A stretch of DNA of 64,000 bases from Mesoflavibacter sp037029465 (lineage in GTDB: Bacteria; Bacteroidota; Bacteroidia; Flavobacteriales; Flavobacteriaceae). Location of the stretch: positions 1 through 64,000 of the forward strand of contig NZ_JAYMEM010000018.1 in the NCBI RefSeq assembly GCF_037029465.1, written 5' to 3'. Under the pieces are notes generated by a model, which had not been told where the DNA came from, did no database searches, and saw nothing but the letters and a program-made list of their open reading frames with translations. The first letter of the stretch is position 1; every line of letters begins with the position of its first letter. This document shows, one piece after another, positions 50,830 to 59,704 of the stretch. The translations under genes were made by a program, and so were the position numbers.

Positions 50830-53800
50830 TTACCCTACAATATTCACAATTTTACCTGGTACAATAATTACTTTTTTAGGTGTACGACCTTGTAATTGTT
50901 CTTGTGTTTTTTCGTGAGCCATAACGGTTTTTTCTATTTCGTCTTTGCTCATATCTAATGGTAATTCTAATGTAAAACGCATTTTACCATTAAACGAAAT
51001 TGGATAATTCTTACTGCTTTCTACTAAATGCTTTTCTTCAAAAACTGGAAAAGGCGCTGTAGAAATTGACATGTCGTTACCTAATTGATGCCATAACTCT
51101 TCTGCGATATGTGGCGCGTATGGCGATACTAAAATTAGTAATGGTTGTAAAATATCGCGACTTGTACATTTTTGCGCAGTCAACTCGTTAACCGCAATCA
51201 TAAAAGTAGATACCGATGTATTGAAAGAAAAATTCTCAATATCTTCTTCTACCTTTTTAATGGTTTTATGTAAGGTTTTTAAGTTGTCTTTTGTAGGTTC
51301 TGCATCGGTTATTTTTAAACCATTATCGTCTACGTATAACTTCCATAATTTTTTAAGGAAACCATGTACACCTGTAATACCAGCAGTATTCCAAGGTTTT
51401 GCTTGCTCTAACGGACCTAAAAACATCTCATACAAACGTAAGCTATCTGCACCGTAATCTTCACAGATTTGATCTGGATTAACCACGTTGTATTTTGATT
51501 TTGACATTTTTTCGACTTCGCGACCGACTTTGTAAACATCATTATCTCCTTCAATTATTTCTCCATTTTCACCAATAAAAATAGCACCTTTAAAGTCGTC
51601 ACCAAATTCGCTATCTTCTTTTAAGCCTTCAACATCTAATTTGTCTGAAGCATTTACATATTGAACTTTAACATGTAAAGCAGAAACTTTAAGCATATTA
51701 GTTTGCCCATATTTCGTTTCACCTTCAGGTAAAGTCTCATTAACTTCATTTATTTCTTTATTAATTTTTCCAACAATTTTAGCCCATAAATCTGATGAAA
51801 TTGTATCATCTTCAATTGATTTTGCTAATATATCTGAAACATAAATAGAAGACGAAAAAATTGATCTAACCGCATTATCTTGAATATTACCTGTTGATTT
51901 CTTCCCAATCATAGGTAAAGATTCAACTCTATAAACAAAAGCACTCGTTCCCAAGATCATTCCTTGGTTTATTAACTTTTTAAAAGGCTCATCTACGTTT
52001 ACAAAATGTCTATCTTTTAAAAACTTAGTCCAAAAACGTGCATATAATAAATGTCCTGTAGCGTGCTCGCTTCCGCCAATGTATAAATCTACATTTTCCC
52101 AGTAGTTAAGCGCATCTTCGGTTGCAAATGCATTACCACGATTGGCTTGTTCTTCCATATATCTAAAGAAATACCAAGAACTTCCTGCCCAACCTGGCAT
52201 AGTATTTAGCTCTAAAGGAAATACCGTTTTATCGTCTATTTTGTCGTTGCTAACCACTTGGTTTAATTGCGTATCCCAAGCCCAAACATCTGCACGACCT
52301 AATGGTGGCTCGCCAGTTTCGGTTGGTAAATATTTTTCTACTTCTGGTAAGGTAATTGGCAAATGTTTTTGGTCTATCATTTGTGGCATACCATTAACAT
52401 AATATACCGGGAAAGGTTCTCCCCAATAACGCTGACGACTAAATACTGCGTCACGTAAACGGTAGTTGGTTTTTCCTTGTCCTTGTCCAATTTGTTCTAG
52501 CTCAAAAATAGCGCGTTTGGTTGCTTTTTTGTAGTTCATTCCGTTAAGGAAATCGCTATTAGCTATCACGGTTTTTTCTTTATCTGCAAATGCTTCTTCG
52601 CTTATGTCTACACCTTCAAAAATATTAGGGATTTCGATATTAAAATGTTTCGCAAAATCGTAATCACGTTGGTCGCCACAAGGCACAGCCATTACTGCTC
52701 CTGTACCATAGCTAGCCAATACGTAATCGCCAATCCAAATTGGGATTGGTTCTTTAGTAAACGGATGCTCTGCATACGCACCTGTAAATGCACCAGAAAT
52801 GGTTTTTACATCTGCCATACGGTCGCGTTCGCTACGTTTCGCAGTTGCTTTGATGTAGGCATTTACCTCATCTTTTTGTTCTGATGTTGTTATTTTTGAA
52901 ACCAAATCGTGCTCTGGCGCTAAAGTCATAAAACTAACACCAAAAATAGTATCTGGTCTTGTGGTAAACACTTCGATTGTTTCGTTATGATCTTTTACGT
53001 TGAAAGTTACCGATGCTCCAACCGATTTACCTATCCAGTTACGCTGACTTTCTTTTAACGCATCTGTCCAATCGATGCTATCTAAACCTTGTAATAATCG
53101 TTCTGCATACGCCGAAATACGCATAGACCATTGTGTCATTTTTTTACGCACTACAGGATGACCACCACGTTCTGACACGCCATTTACAATCTCGTCGTTA
53201 GCTAAAACAGTTCCTAAAGCCGGACACCAATTTACTTCAGTTTCGGCTAAATACGTTAATCTATATTTTAATAATATGTCTTGTTGTTTTTCAGATGAAA
53301 AGGCTTGCCATTCTTCAGCAGAAAATGTTTCAACTGTTTCGTCACAAACAGCGTTAACTGTTGCATTTCCTTCCGAAGAAAAAAGTGTTTCTAATGTTGA
53401 AATGTCTTCAGCTTGATCTGAATCTACATTATACCAAGAGTTGAACAGTTGGATGAAAATCCACTGCGTCCATTTGTAATATTCTGGATTACTGGTACGT
53501 ACTTCTCTGCTCCAATCAAAAGAAAAACCAATTTTATCTAACTGTTTTCTGTACGTAGCAATGTTAGTTTTTGTTGTAATTGCAGGATGTTGTCCTGTTT
53601 GGATAGCATACTGTTCTGCCGGTAAACCAAAGCTATCATAACCTTGTGGATGCAATACATTAAAACCTTTATGGCGTTTGTAGCGCGCATAAATATCACT
53701 AGCAATATACCCTAACGGATGTCCAACGTGTAATCCTGCTCCAGATGGATAAGGAAACATGTCTAGCACGTAATATTTAGGTTTTTCGCTGTTGTTTTCG

Positions 53801-53871
53801 GCTTTAAAAGTTTCGTTTTTGGCCCAATACTGTTGCCAATGGTCTTCTATCTTTTTAAAATCGTATTGCAT
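50830..53871 (-). CDS. leuS: Leucyl-tRNA synthetase
   Basis: A 1013-aa class I synthetase. It has HIGH-like PYPSGAGLHVGHPLGY, an editing domain (TTRPDTIFGVSFM, YGTGAVMAVPCGD, the latter with the editing Asp), and KMSKS (EKMSKSKYN). About 150 residues separate INQGMILG from KMSKS, against roughly 60 in the E. coli enzyme, so a large insertion is present, with a shorter one after SREVRTSNPEYYKW. I use the ATG at 53871 (MQYDFKKIEDHW), because the longer frame from 53901 overlaps the -7 element. Confidence 0.97.
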   Translation of the reverse strand: MQYDFKKIEDHWQQYWAKNETFKAENNSEKPKYYVLDMFPYPSGAGLHVGHPLGYIASDIYARYKRHKGFNVLHPQGYDSFGLPAEQYAIQTGQHPAITTKTNIATYRKQLDKIGFSFDWSREVRTSNPEYYKWTQWIFIQLFNSWYNVDSDQAEDISTLETLFSSEGNATVNAVCDETVETFSAEEWQAFSSEKQQDILLKYRLTYLAETEVNWCPALGTVLANDEIVNGVSERGGHPVVRKKMTQWSMRISAYAERLLQGLDSIDWTDALKESQRNWIGKSVGASVTFNVKDHNETIEVFTTRPDTIFGVSFMTLAPEHDLVSKITTSEQKDEVNAYIKATAKRSERDRMADVKTISGAFTGAYAEHPFTKEPIPIWIGDYVLASYGTGAVMAVPCGDQRDYDFAKHFNIEIPNIFEGVDISEEAFADKEKTVIANSDFLNGMNYKKATKRAIFELEQIGQGQGKTNYRLRDAVFSRQRYWGEPFPVYYVNGMPQMIDQKHLPITLPEVEKYLPTETGEPPLGRADVWAWDTQLNQVVSNDKIDDKTVFPLELNTMPGWAGSSWYFFRYMEEQANRGNAFATEDALNYWENVDLYIGGSEHATGHLLYARFWTKFLKDRHFVNVDEPFKKLINQGMILGTSAFVYRVESLPMIGKKSTGNIQDNAVRSIFSSSIYVSDILAKSIEDDTISSDLWAKIVGKINKEINEVNETLPEGETKYGQTNMLKVSALHVKVQYVNASDKLDVEGLKEDSEFGDDFKGAIFIGENGEIIEGDNDVYKVGREVEKMSKSKYNVVNPDQICEDYGADSLRLYEMFLGPLEQAKPWNTAGITGVHGFLKKLWKLYVDDNGLKITDAEPTKDNLKTLHKTIKKVEEDIENFSFNTSVSTFMIAVNELTAQKCTSRDILQPLLILVSPYAPHIAEELWHQLGNDMSISTAPFPVFEEKHLVESSKNYPISFNGKMRFTLELPLDMSKDEIEKTVMAHEKTQEQLQGRTPKKVIIVPGKIVNIVG

Positions 53872-53898
53872 CTTGTTGTTTTTCGGCTTATAAAAGCG

Positions 53899-53906
53899 CA
53901 AATTTA
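53899..53906 (-). promoter_or_regulatory. Predicted -7 element of leuS
   Basis: TAAATTTG on the minus strand matches TAnnTTTG, 28 nt upstream of the ATG chosen. Confidence 0.55.
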
Positions 53907-53998
53907 AACTTATTATAACAATGTTGAAAGTTTAAACGTTGTAAACATTAAGCAATCCAAAATATTTATATTTTTACGGTATAATCTAACATCGTTTT

Positions 53999-54874
53999 AT
54001 GAGTTCATCTTTTGACAGATATCAAAAAAGACGTTTAATTTCGTCTTACTTTTCAGTTGTAATTAGCATCGCTTTAGTACTTTTTCTATTAGGAATTGTT
54101 GGCTTTTTATTGCTTAACGCGAAAAAAGTAACCGATTTTATGAAAGAAAACGTAAACGTAACAGTGTATTTAAAAGACACTGCTAAGGATGTTGAAATAA
54201 AACAACTTGAAAAAAGTCTAGCGCTTGCAGACTATGTAAAAACAACCGATTTTGTATCTAAAGACGACGCTGCAGAAGCAATGAAATCTGAATTTGGTGA
54301 CGATTTTATGGATCTAGTTGGTTATAATCCTTTACAAAATAGTATTGATGTAAAGTTGAAAGCCGATTTTTTAACTAACGAAAAGTTAGAAGAATTAACT
54401 GCTTTAGCACAAGAAAAAAGCTTTGTAGACGAAGTTAAATACGACGAAAGTCTTGTTGAGCTTATTAATAGCAACGTTAAAAAAATAAGCTTTTGGGTAT
54501 TATTACTTAGTGCTATCTTCACTTTAATTGCTGTACTTTTAATTAACAGTTCTATTAGATTATCTGTTTACTCTAAACGATTTACCATTAAAACTATGCA
54601 AATGGTTGGCGCTACAAAAAGCTTTATACGCAGACCTTTTGTTTGGAAAAGCATAAAACTAGGTATTCTTGGTGCTGTTGTAGCATTAATAGGACTTGGT
54701 TTTGTAGTGTATTACGTAGATAAAATGTTTCCAGAATTAGCACTTAGACAAAGTTTAATATTAATTGGCGGTTTATTTTTAGCCGTTTTCTTATTAGGGA
54801 TTATTATCACTTGGATAAGTACACATTTTGCTACACAGCGTTTTTTAAACTTAAAAACAGACCAGTTGTATTAA
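53999..54874 (+). CDS. ftsX: Cell-division ABC transporter permease FtsX
   Basis: A 291-aa inner-membrane protein. An N-terminal cytoplasmic start and TM1 (VVISIALVLFLLGIVGFLLL) precede a periplasmic loop with the FtsX pattern (NVNVTVYLKDTA, SLALADYVKTTDFVSKDDAAE). Three further membrane segments follow, with the KTMQMVGATKSFIRRPF coupling motif. With FtsE it links divisome assembly to peptidoglycan hydrolases. Divergent from leuS. ftsE is not in the window. Confidence 0.94.
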   Translation: MSSSFDRYQKRRLISSYFSVVISIALVLFLLGIVGFLLLNAKKVTDFMKENVNVTVYLKDTAKDVEIKQLEKSLALADYVKTTDFVSKDDAAEAMKSEFGDDFMDLVGYNPLQNSIDVKLKADFLTNEKLEELTALAQEKSFVDEVKYDESLVELINSNVKKISFWVLLLSAIFTLIAVLLINSSIRLSVYSKRFTIKTMQMVGATKSFIRRPFVWKSIKLGILGAVVALIGLGFVVYYVDKMFPELALRQSLILIGGLFLAVFLLGIIITWISTHFATQRFLNLKTDQLY

Positions 54875-55013
54875 ATAACTTTAACACCTTTTAACGTTAG
54901 CGTTAACAATACTTCACACTTTAGCACGTTATATTTACTTAACCAAAAAAATTAAGTGCGACTGACCAAACCATTACTTTAAAAAGTTTAATTAATCCCT
55001 AAAATTAACGGTT

Positions 55014-55157
55014 ATGAAAAGAGTAACGTTTGTATTGATAGGTCTTATAGCAATTGTAATTTACATTGCCAAAGCAAAACCAGAAGCTAATAATAAAGTA
55101 GCACAAGTAGAAAAGGTAAGTCCAAAAAAACATACCATTAAACATATATATGATTAA
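55014..55157 (+). CDS. Small membrane peptide, 47 aa, unknown function
   Basis: The frame MKRVTFVLIGLIAIVIYIAK has a basic start and one hydrophobic segment, followed by a Lys/Glu-rich tail that ends HIYD. It lies between ftsX and the DUF3098 gene on the same strand. The size and hydrophobic profile suggest a membrane peptide. No family is recognised, so its reality rests on position and N-terminus only. Confidence 0.45.
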   Translation: MKRVTFVLIGLIAIVIYIAKAKPEANNKVAQVEKVSPKKHTIKHIYD

Positions 55158-55168
55158 TTTAAAAAGTT

Positions 55169-55176
55169 TAAATTTG
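55169..55176 (+). promoter_or_regulatory. Predicted -7 element upstream of the DUF3098 gene
   Basis: TAAATTTG matches the consensus, 21 nt before the GTG start. Confidence 0.45.
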
Positions 55177-55197
55177 TCTTATAAATAATAAATCATC

Positions 55198-55455
55198 GTG
55201 GGCGAAAGTAAAAACAAGAACAAAAACAATCTTAAAACCGAATTGGTTTTTAAAAAGCACAATTATAAGTTTATGTTCATAGGTCTTGCTCTTATGGCGC
55301 TTGGATTTATACTTATGTCTGGCGGTGGAAGTGATGACCCTAATGTGTTTAACCCAGAAATTTTTAGTTGGAGACGCATTAGACTAGCACCAACATTGGT
55401 TATTATTGGTCTTGGCGTACAGGTTTATGCAATACTATCTAAGCCTAAAAATTAA
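55198..55455 (+). CDS. DUF3098 membrane protein
   Basis: An 85-aa protein with two hydrophobic segments (YKFMFIGLALMALGFILMSGG and APTLVIIGLGVQVYAIL) and the DUF3098 signature GGGSDDPNVFNPEIFSWRRI. The start codon is GTG at 55198. In many Flavobacteriia this gene lies between ftsX and uppP (memory). Here uppP has been pushed about 8 kb away. It ends 8 bp from the end of the glycerate kinase gene on the other strand. Confidence 0.85.
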   Translation: MGESKNKNKNNLKTELVFKKHNYKFMFIGLALMALGFILMSGGGSDDPNVFNPEIFSWRRIRLAPTLVIIGLGVQVYAILSKPKN

Positions 55456-55463
55456 TCTACCCT

Positions 55464-56588
55464 TTATAATTTTGATTTAAGTATAAAATCTTTAGTGATT
55501 TGATTTAAATAAGTCTCTGTATTTGCTAAAGCATCTTCAAAGTTTTTTGCTTTATCCATAATGGATGCGCTGTATTGTATGCCTATTTTTTGAAGTGCCT
55601 CTTGACTTAAATCTACACTACCACAAAATGTTGCAACTTTAATCCCTTGTGGTTTTGCAGATTTTAAGATACCATCTATTGCTTTACCTGAAAGTGTTTG
55701 ACTATCTAGCTTGCCTTCACCTGTGATAATCCAATCTGCGTTATCTATTTTTGCATCAAAATTAGCTATCCGTTTTACTAATTCTATTCCTGGTGATAGT
55801 GTTCCGCTTAAAAAAGTAATACAACCTGCACCCATTCCGCCAGCTGCTCCTGCTCCAGCAATGTCTTGAATATTTGTATTGAAATGACCATCTAAAACTT
55901 TTGAAAAACTTTGAAGACCTTGATCTAAATATTCAATATCACTTTTTGAAGCACCTTTTTGTTTTGCGTAGACATGTGCTGCACCATTTGTACCAAAAAG
56001 TGGATTAGTGACATCACAAGCAATTTGAATGTTAACCGTTTTTAATTGTGCATCAACATGCGTATCATCAATAGATTTAATATTAATTAGCTCGCTACCA
56101 ATTGGCTTCACTTGGTTATTAGTTTTATCTAAAAAACGATATCCTAAAGCGGTTGCCATACCAATACCGCAATCGTTTGTAGCACTTCCACCAATTCCTA
56201 AAATGATGTGTTTTGCACCTTTATTAATCGCATCGAGAATTAATTGTCCTGTACCAAAAGTTGTGGTATTCATACAATTTTGCTCTTTCGGTTTTAAAAG
56301 CTTTAAACCTGATGCTTCAGCCATTTCTATAAAAGCTGTTTTAGACTCTTCGGCGTATAGATAGTTTGCCTTTATCTTATTAAATAACGGATTATTAACT
56401 TCAACTTCTATGTTGTTTCCATTAAGGTAATAATTAACAACTTCGATAGTACCATCTCCTCCATCTGCTAACGGTACATTAATGACCTCTGCATTGTCGG
56501 TTTTCTTTAAAATTGGCGCTACGATGTTACAAAACTCTAAGCCTGATAATGAGCCTTTATACTTGTCTGGTGCTAATACAATTTTCAT
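55464..56588 (-). CDS. Glycerate kinase (GarK/GlxK type)
   Basis: A 374-aa kinase that phosphorylates D-glycerate to phosphoglycerate, feeding lower glycolysis. Signatures are APDKYKGSLSGLEFC, VPLADGGDGTIEV, ILGIGGSATNDCGIGMATALGY and ITGEGKLDSQTLSGKA, all of the GarK/GlxK family. Fourth and last gene of the TonB-GH63-symporter-kinase operon. The symporter gene ends 3 nt before it. Glycerate is the product expected if the GH63 enzyme cleaves a glycosylglycerate. Confidence 0.95.
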   Translation of the reverse strand: MKIVLAPDKYKGSLSGLEFCNIVAPILKKTDNAEVINVPLADGGDGTIEVVNYYLNGNNIEVEVNNPLFNKIKANYLYAEESKTAFIEMAEASGLKLLKPKEQNCMNTTTFGTGQLILDAINKGAKHIILGIGGSATNDCGIGMATALGYRFLDKTNNQVKPIGSELINIKSIDDTHVDAQLKTVNIQIACDVTNPLFGTNGAAHVYAKQKGASKSDIEYLDQGLQSFSKVLDGHFNTNIQDIAGAGAAGGMGAGCITFLSGTLSPGIELVKRIANFDAKIDNADWIITGEGKLDSQTLSGKAIDGILKSAKPQGIKVATFCGSVDLSQEALQKIGIQYSASIMDKAKNFEDALANTETYLNQITKDFILKSKL

Positions 56589-56591
56589 TTT

Positions 56592-58298
56592 TTAGCTTAA
56601 TATATTAGGTAAAAATGAACTTATTATAAGTATAAAAATAAAGAATGAAATTAGTATAATACTTTCCTTTTTAAATAGATCTTTAAAGCTAACTTTATAG
56701 TCTATATCTATTTGTTTTGCAGGTACTTTATGGGTTAATTTACTTACTAAAATTGCAACTAAAATTGCAATTATAAATCCTGTAAGATTATACCAAATCC
56801 AAAAAATATCTGGCACATTCTTATATCCTAAATCTGCTAATGCTAAATGAATAGAATCTTGACCCGAATAAAACTGACCTTGTGTAAAAAAGTAGACTAA
56901 CTCTGGTAAGTATTTAAAAATAAGATTTACTGCTACCGATGTTATAATGGCAGCATTCATACCAATATGATTAACTTTTTTTAAGAATATTGCAATAACA
57001 AAAGCAGCTAATATTGGTCCATAAAACAAGGATGTAATAGCATTAATAAGCTCTATAACTGTGCTTTGGCTATTACCAAAAAGATATGCTGCAAGTATAC
57101 AAACTACACCCCAAAAAACAACAAGTCCTTTAGATAACACCATATAGCGTTTTTCGGACAGCTTGTTTTTTCCGCTATTAAAAAAATCTTCGATAGTTAC
57201 AGCACTTAACGAATTAATTGTAGAACTTAACGAAGACATTGCTGCAGATAAGATACCAACCATTAAAATACCGATTAGTCCGTTTGGCAAATATTTGGTA
57301 ATAAATACAGGCATCATTAAATCTGGTTTTATACCAGAAGCTGCGTATTCTGCAGGATAATGTACACGCGTTGTTTCTTGTATGCTTTGGTAAAACTCTG
57401 GGATATTACTTACTAAATAACCAATAATTAATCCCATAATACAGTATACTAATACTACGGGAAATCTTAGCAGTCCATTAGCCATTAAAAGTTTTCTAAT
57501 TGTACCTTCATCTTTTGCAGATAATAAGCGTTGTGCTTGGGTTTGATCTGTACCGTAGTACGATAAATACAAAAACAAACCACCTAAAAGCATTGGCCAA
57601 AAGCCATATTCTTCACCTTGGAAAATTCCTAAATTAGACAGGTCTATCACCTGTAATCTTTCGGAATTAAAGCCTGTAAATGTTCCGGTATCTTCCATTA
57701 AAGAATAACCAACAATAAGGCAAATTATTAATCCTGAAAACAGAATTATCATTTGTATTGCGTCGCCCCAAACAACAGCTTTCATACCACCTTGATACGA
57801 ATAGATAAGTGTTACAATACTTATAATAATTAACGTCCAATGAAAACTTATACCTACTACAGCTTGTATAATTAACGCCATAGTAAATACCATTACACCT
57901 GTTCCTAAAGCTCTACTAATTTGAAAAACAACACTAATTAATTTTCGAGTTGATTTAGAAAAGCGACGTTCTAAATATTCATAAATACTAACAATACCAG
58001 ATTTGTATAAAGGTGGAATTATGAAAAACATTATACCAATCATAGCTAGAGGAACACCAAACTCAAAGGTTAGCCATTTTAATCCTCCGTTAGCTTTTAA
58101 ACCAACAAAAGCTGGTGCTGAAATAAAGCTAATGGCAGATAATTGGGTTGCCATAGTTGATAAACTTAGCGGAAACCAACCTAAGCTTTTTCCTCCTAAA
58201 AAATAATCTTTAGAATCTTTATTTTCTTTGAAGAAATAGCCCATAGCCACAAAACCTATGAGGTAAACAATTATAATGGTGTAATCTAGCCAATTCAT
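56592..58298 (-). CDS. Sodium:solute symporter family transporter
   Basis: A 568-aa inner-membrane transporter of the SSS family (SGLT/PutP fold) with about 13-14 membrane segments. Features are LDYTIIIVYLIGFVAMGYFF at the start, KDYFLGGKSLGWFPLSLSTMATQLSAISFI, and SLSSTINSLSAVT. SSS members import sugars, amino acids and organic acids with sodium. In this context the cargo is probably the intact glycosylglycerate or a similar solute. It is 11 nt downstream of the GH63 gene. Confidence 0.92.
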   Translation of the reverse strand: MNWLDYTIIIVYLIGFVAMGYFFKENKDSKDYFLGGKSLGWFPLSLSTMATQLSAISFISAPAFVGLKANGGLKWLTFEFGVPLAMIGIMFFIIPPLYKSGIVSIYEYLERRFSKSTRKLISVVFQISRALGTGVMVFTMALIIQAVVGISFHWTLIIISIVTLIYSYQGGMKAVVWGDAIQMIILFSGLIICLIVGYSLMEDTGTFTGFNSERLQVIDLSNLGIFQGEEYGFWPMLLGGLFLYLSYYGTDQTQAQRLLSAKDEGTIRKLLMANGLLRFPVVLVYCIMGLIIGYLVSNIPEFYQSIQETTRVHYPAEYAASGIKPDLMMPVFITKYLPNGLIGILMVGILSAAMSSLSSTINSLSAVTIEDFFNSGKNKLSEKRYMVLSKGLVVFWGVVCILAAYLFGNSQSTVIELINAITSLFYGPILAAFVIAIFLKKVNHIGMNAAIITSVAVNLIFKYLPELVYFFTQGQFYSGQDSIHLALADLGYKNVPDIFWIWYNLTGFIIAILVAILVSKLTHKVPAKQIDIDYKVSFKDLFKKESIILISFFIFILIISSFLPNILS

Positions 58299-58309
58299 TT
58301 AGTTGCTTT

Positions 58310-59620
58310 TTAGTCTTTTAATAAATCTAGTAATAATGCTGCACTCCAAGAAAAGTTATTTCCTCCGTAACCAGCATTTTCTGTTACAGATTTTCTAGAA
58401 TCTAAATATTCGTAGAAACCATATTTTTCGATTAGCGTTATAGAATCTTCTTTTACACGATTAGCAATATCTGTAAACCCATAATTATTTAGTCCGTTAT
58501 AAAGCATCCAATTAAGGTTTATCCAAATTGGTCCACGCCAATATTTTTTAGGGTTAAATCTATCACTTTCTGGATCGAAAGATGCACAAAGATAACGGTC
58601 TTCTCCTCCAAATTTTTCAATTAGCGTTTTTACCATTACCTCAGCGTGTTCTTTTGTTGGTATATTAGAAAATAAAGGTGCAAAAGATGAAGACGAAAGA
58701 TGTTCTATCTGCTTTTCATTTCTTAAATCGTAGTGTACGTAACCTCCTAATTTTTCGTTATAAAGCTTTTCGTTAAATCTTGTTATTGCCTTTTCTTGCC
58801 AAGCTTTTAATGTACTTATTTTATCTTCGGAATCGCCAATCATTTCATACAACTCAATTAATGCTTCGTTAGATTTAATAAGCATAGCATTAAATAATGG
58901 GTCTTGTACTAAGAATGGTGATAATTCTGCAATTTTTGCATCATCGTAATTATGCGCTTTTGCAATTTCAATTAAATGAAGATAGTAATCATACTCTCTA
59001 TTTGTTGGTCTTTGTGCTGCATCGACGTGAGTGGTATCTCGTCTTTCAAACTTATAGTTTGGCGGATCCATAGTCTCCCAAATATCGTCCCAAATTGGTG
59101 AATTATCTGTACCAGATTCCCAATTATGGTATATGAAGACTAAACCTTCTTGATTTGGGTCTCTGTGATTGTAAAAATGTTGATGGTTAAAGAAAACTTT
59201 GTCTATGTTTTGCTTAATAAAATTTAGCATATCCTCTTTATCATCTACAATATCATAAATTTCTTTAAGTACAAACCCTAGTACTGGCGGTTGTGTCATA
59301 CCAGTTGTTCTATGACTTTTTGATGCTAATGGATGAAGTTTTGATAAGTGAAAATCTGGACCTGGAAAATAGGTATCACTATCATTATGAAATACAATAT
59401 GAGGGATAAATCCGTTTTCCCATTGTGCACTTAATAACGCTTCTATTTCTCGTTTTGCTTTATTGCTATCGTAATGGGCAAATCCGATAGCTATGAAGCC
59501 TGAATCCCAATTCCATTGAAAAGGATATAAACCTTCACAAGGAATTGTAAAACCTTTATCTTCATTAAAATTAGCTTCAAGAATATGTTTTGCTTTTTCT
59601 TTTAGGTTTTCTTTACTCAT
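58310..59620 (-). CDS. GH63-type glycosidase, probable glycosylglycerate hydrolase
   Basis: A 436-aa cytoplasmic (alpha/alpha)6 glycosidase without signal peptide. Signatures are WNWDSGFIAIGFAHYD, HNWESGTDNSPIWD at 165-178 with catalytic acid candidate D172, RGPIWINLNWMLYNGL, and KYGFYEYLDSRK with candidate base E404, followed by FSWSAALLLDLL. Length and motif order match the single-domain bacterial GH63 mannosylglycerate and glucosylglycerate hydrolases rather than the longer eukaryotic alpha-glucosidase I. The neighbouring glycerate kinase supports release of glycerate. The sugar moiety is not deducible. A trehalase-like enzyme is the main alternative. Confidence 0.85.
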   Translation of the reverse strand: MSKENLKEKAKHILEANFNEDKGFTIPCEGLYPFQWNWDSGFIAIGFAHYDSNKAKREIEALLSAQWENGFIPHIVFHNDSDTYFPGPDFHLSKLHPLASKSHRTTGMTQPPVLGFVLKEIYDIVDDKEDMLNFIKQNIDKVFFNHQHFYNHRDPNQEGLVFIYHNWESGTDNSPIWDDIWETMDPPNYKFERRDTTHVDAAQRPTNREYDYYLHLIEIAKAHNYDDAKIAELSPFLVQDPLFNAMLIKSNEALIELYEMIGDSEDKISTLKAWQEKAITRFNEKLYNEKLGGYVHYDLRNEKQIEHLSSSSFAPLFSNIPTKEHAEVMVKTLIEKFGGEDRYLCASFDPESDRFNPKKYWRGPIWINLNWMLYNGLNNYGFTDIANRVKEDSITLIEKYGFYEYLDSRKSVTENAGYGGNNFSWSAALLLDLLKD

Positions 59621-59644
59621 AGTTTGTTTTGATATAAAAATTGT

Positions 59645-59685
59645 AAAAAAAGCATCGGCATTACGATAAATAATACCAATGCTTT
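59645..59685 (-). terminator. Intra-operon terminator between the TonB receptor and GH63 genes
   Basis: The 15-nt arms (59671-59685 and 59649-59663 on the minus strand) pair fully with two G-T wobbles around a 7-nt loop, and a T run follows. It lies 20 nt after the TonB receptor stop, so it should reduce transcription into the enzyme genes. Confidence 0.8.
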
Positions 59686-59704
59686 AAGACATAATTAAAT
59701 AATT

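Noticed and set aside
58310..59620. Trehalase (GH37) assignment
   Set aside because: Length, cytoplasmic location and motif order fit the small GH63 hydrolases better, and a glycerate kinase rather than a glucose-handling gene sits beside it. The alternative is not excluded.
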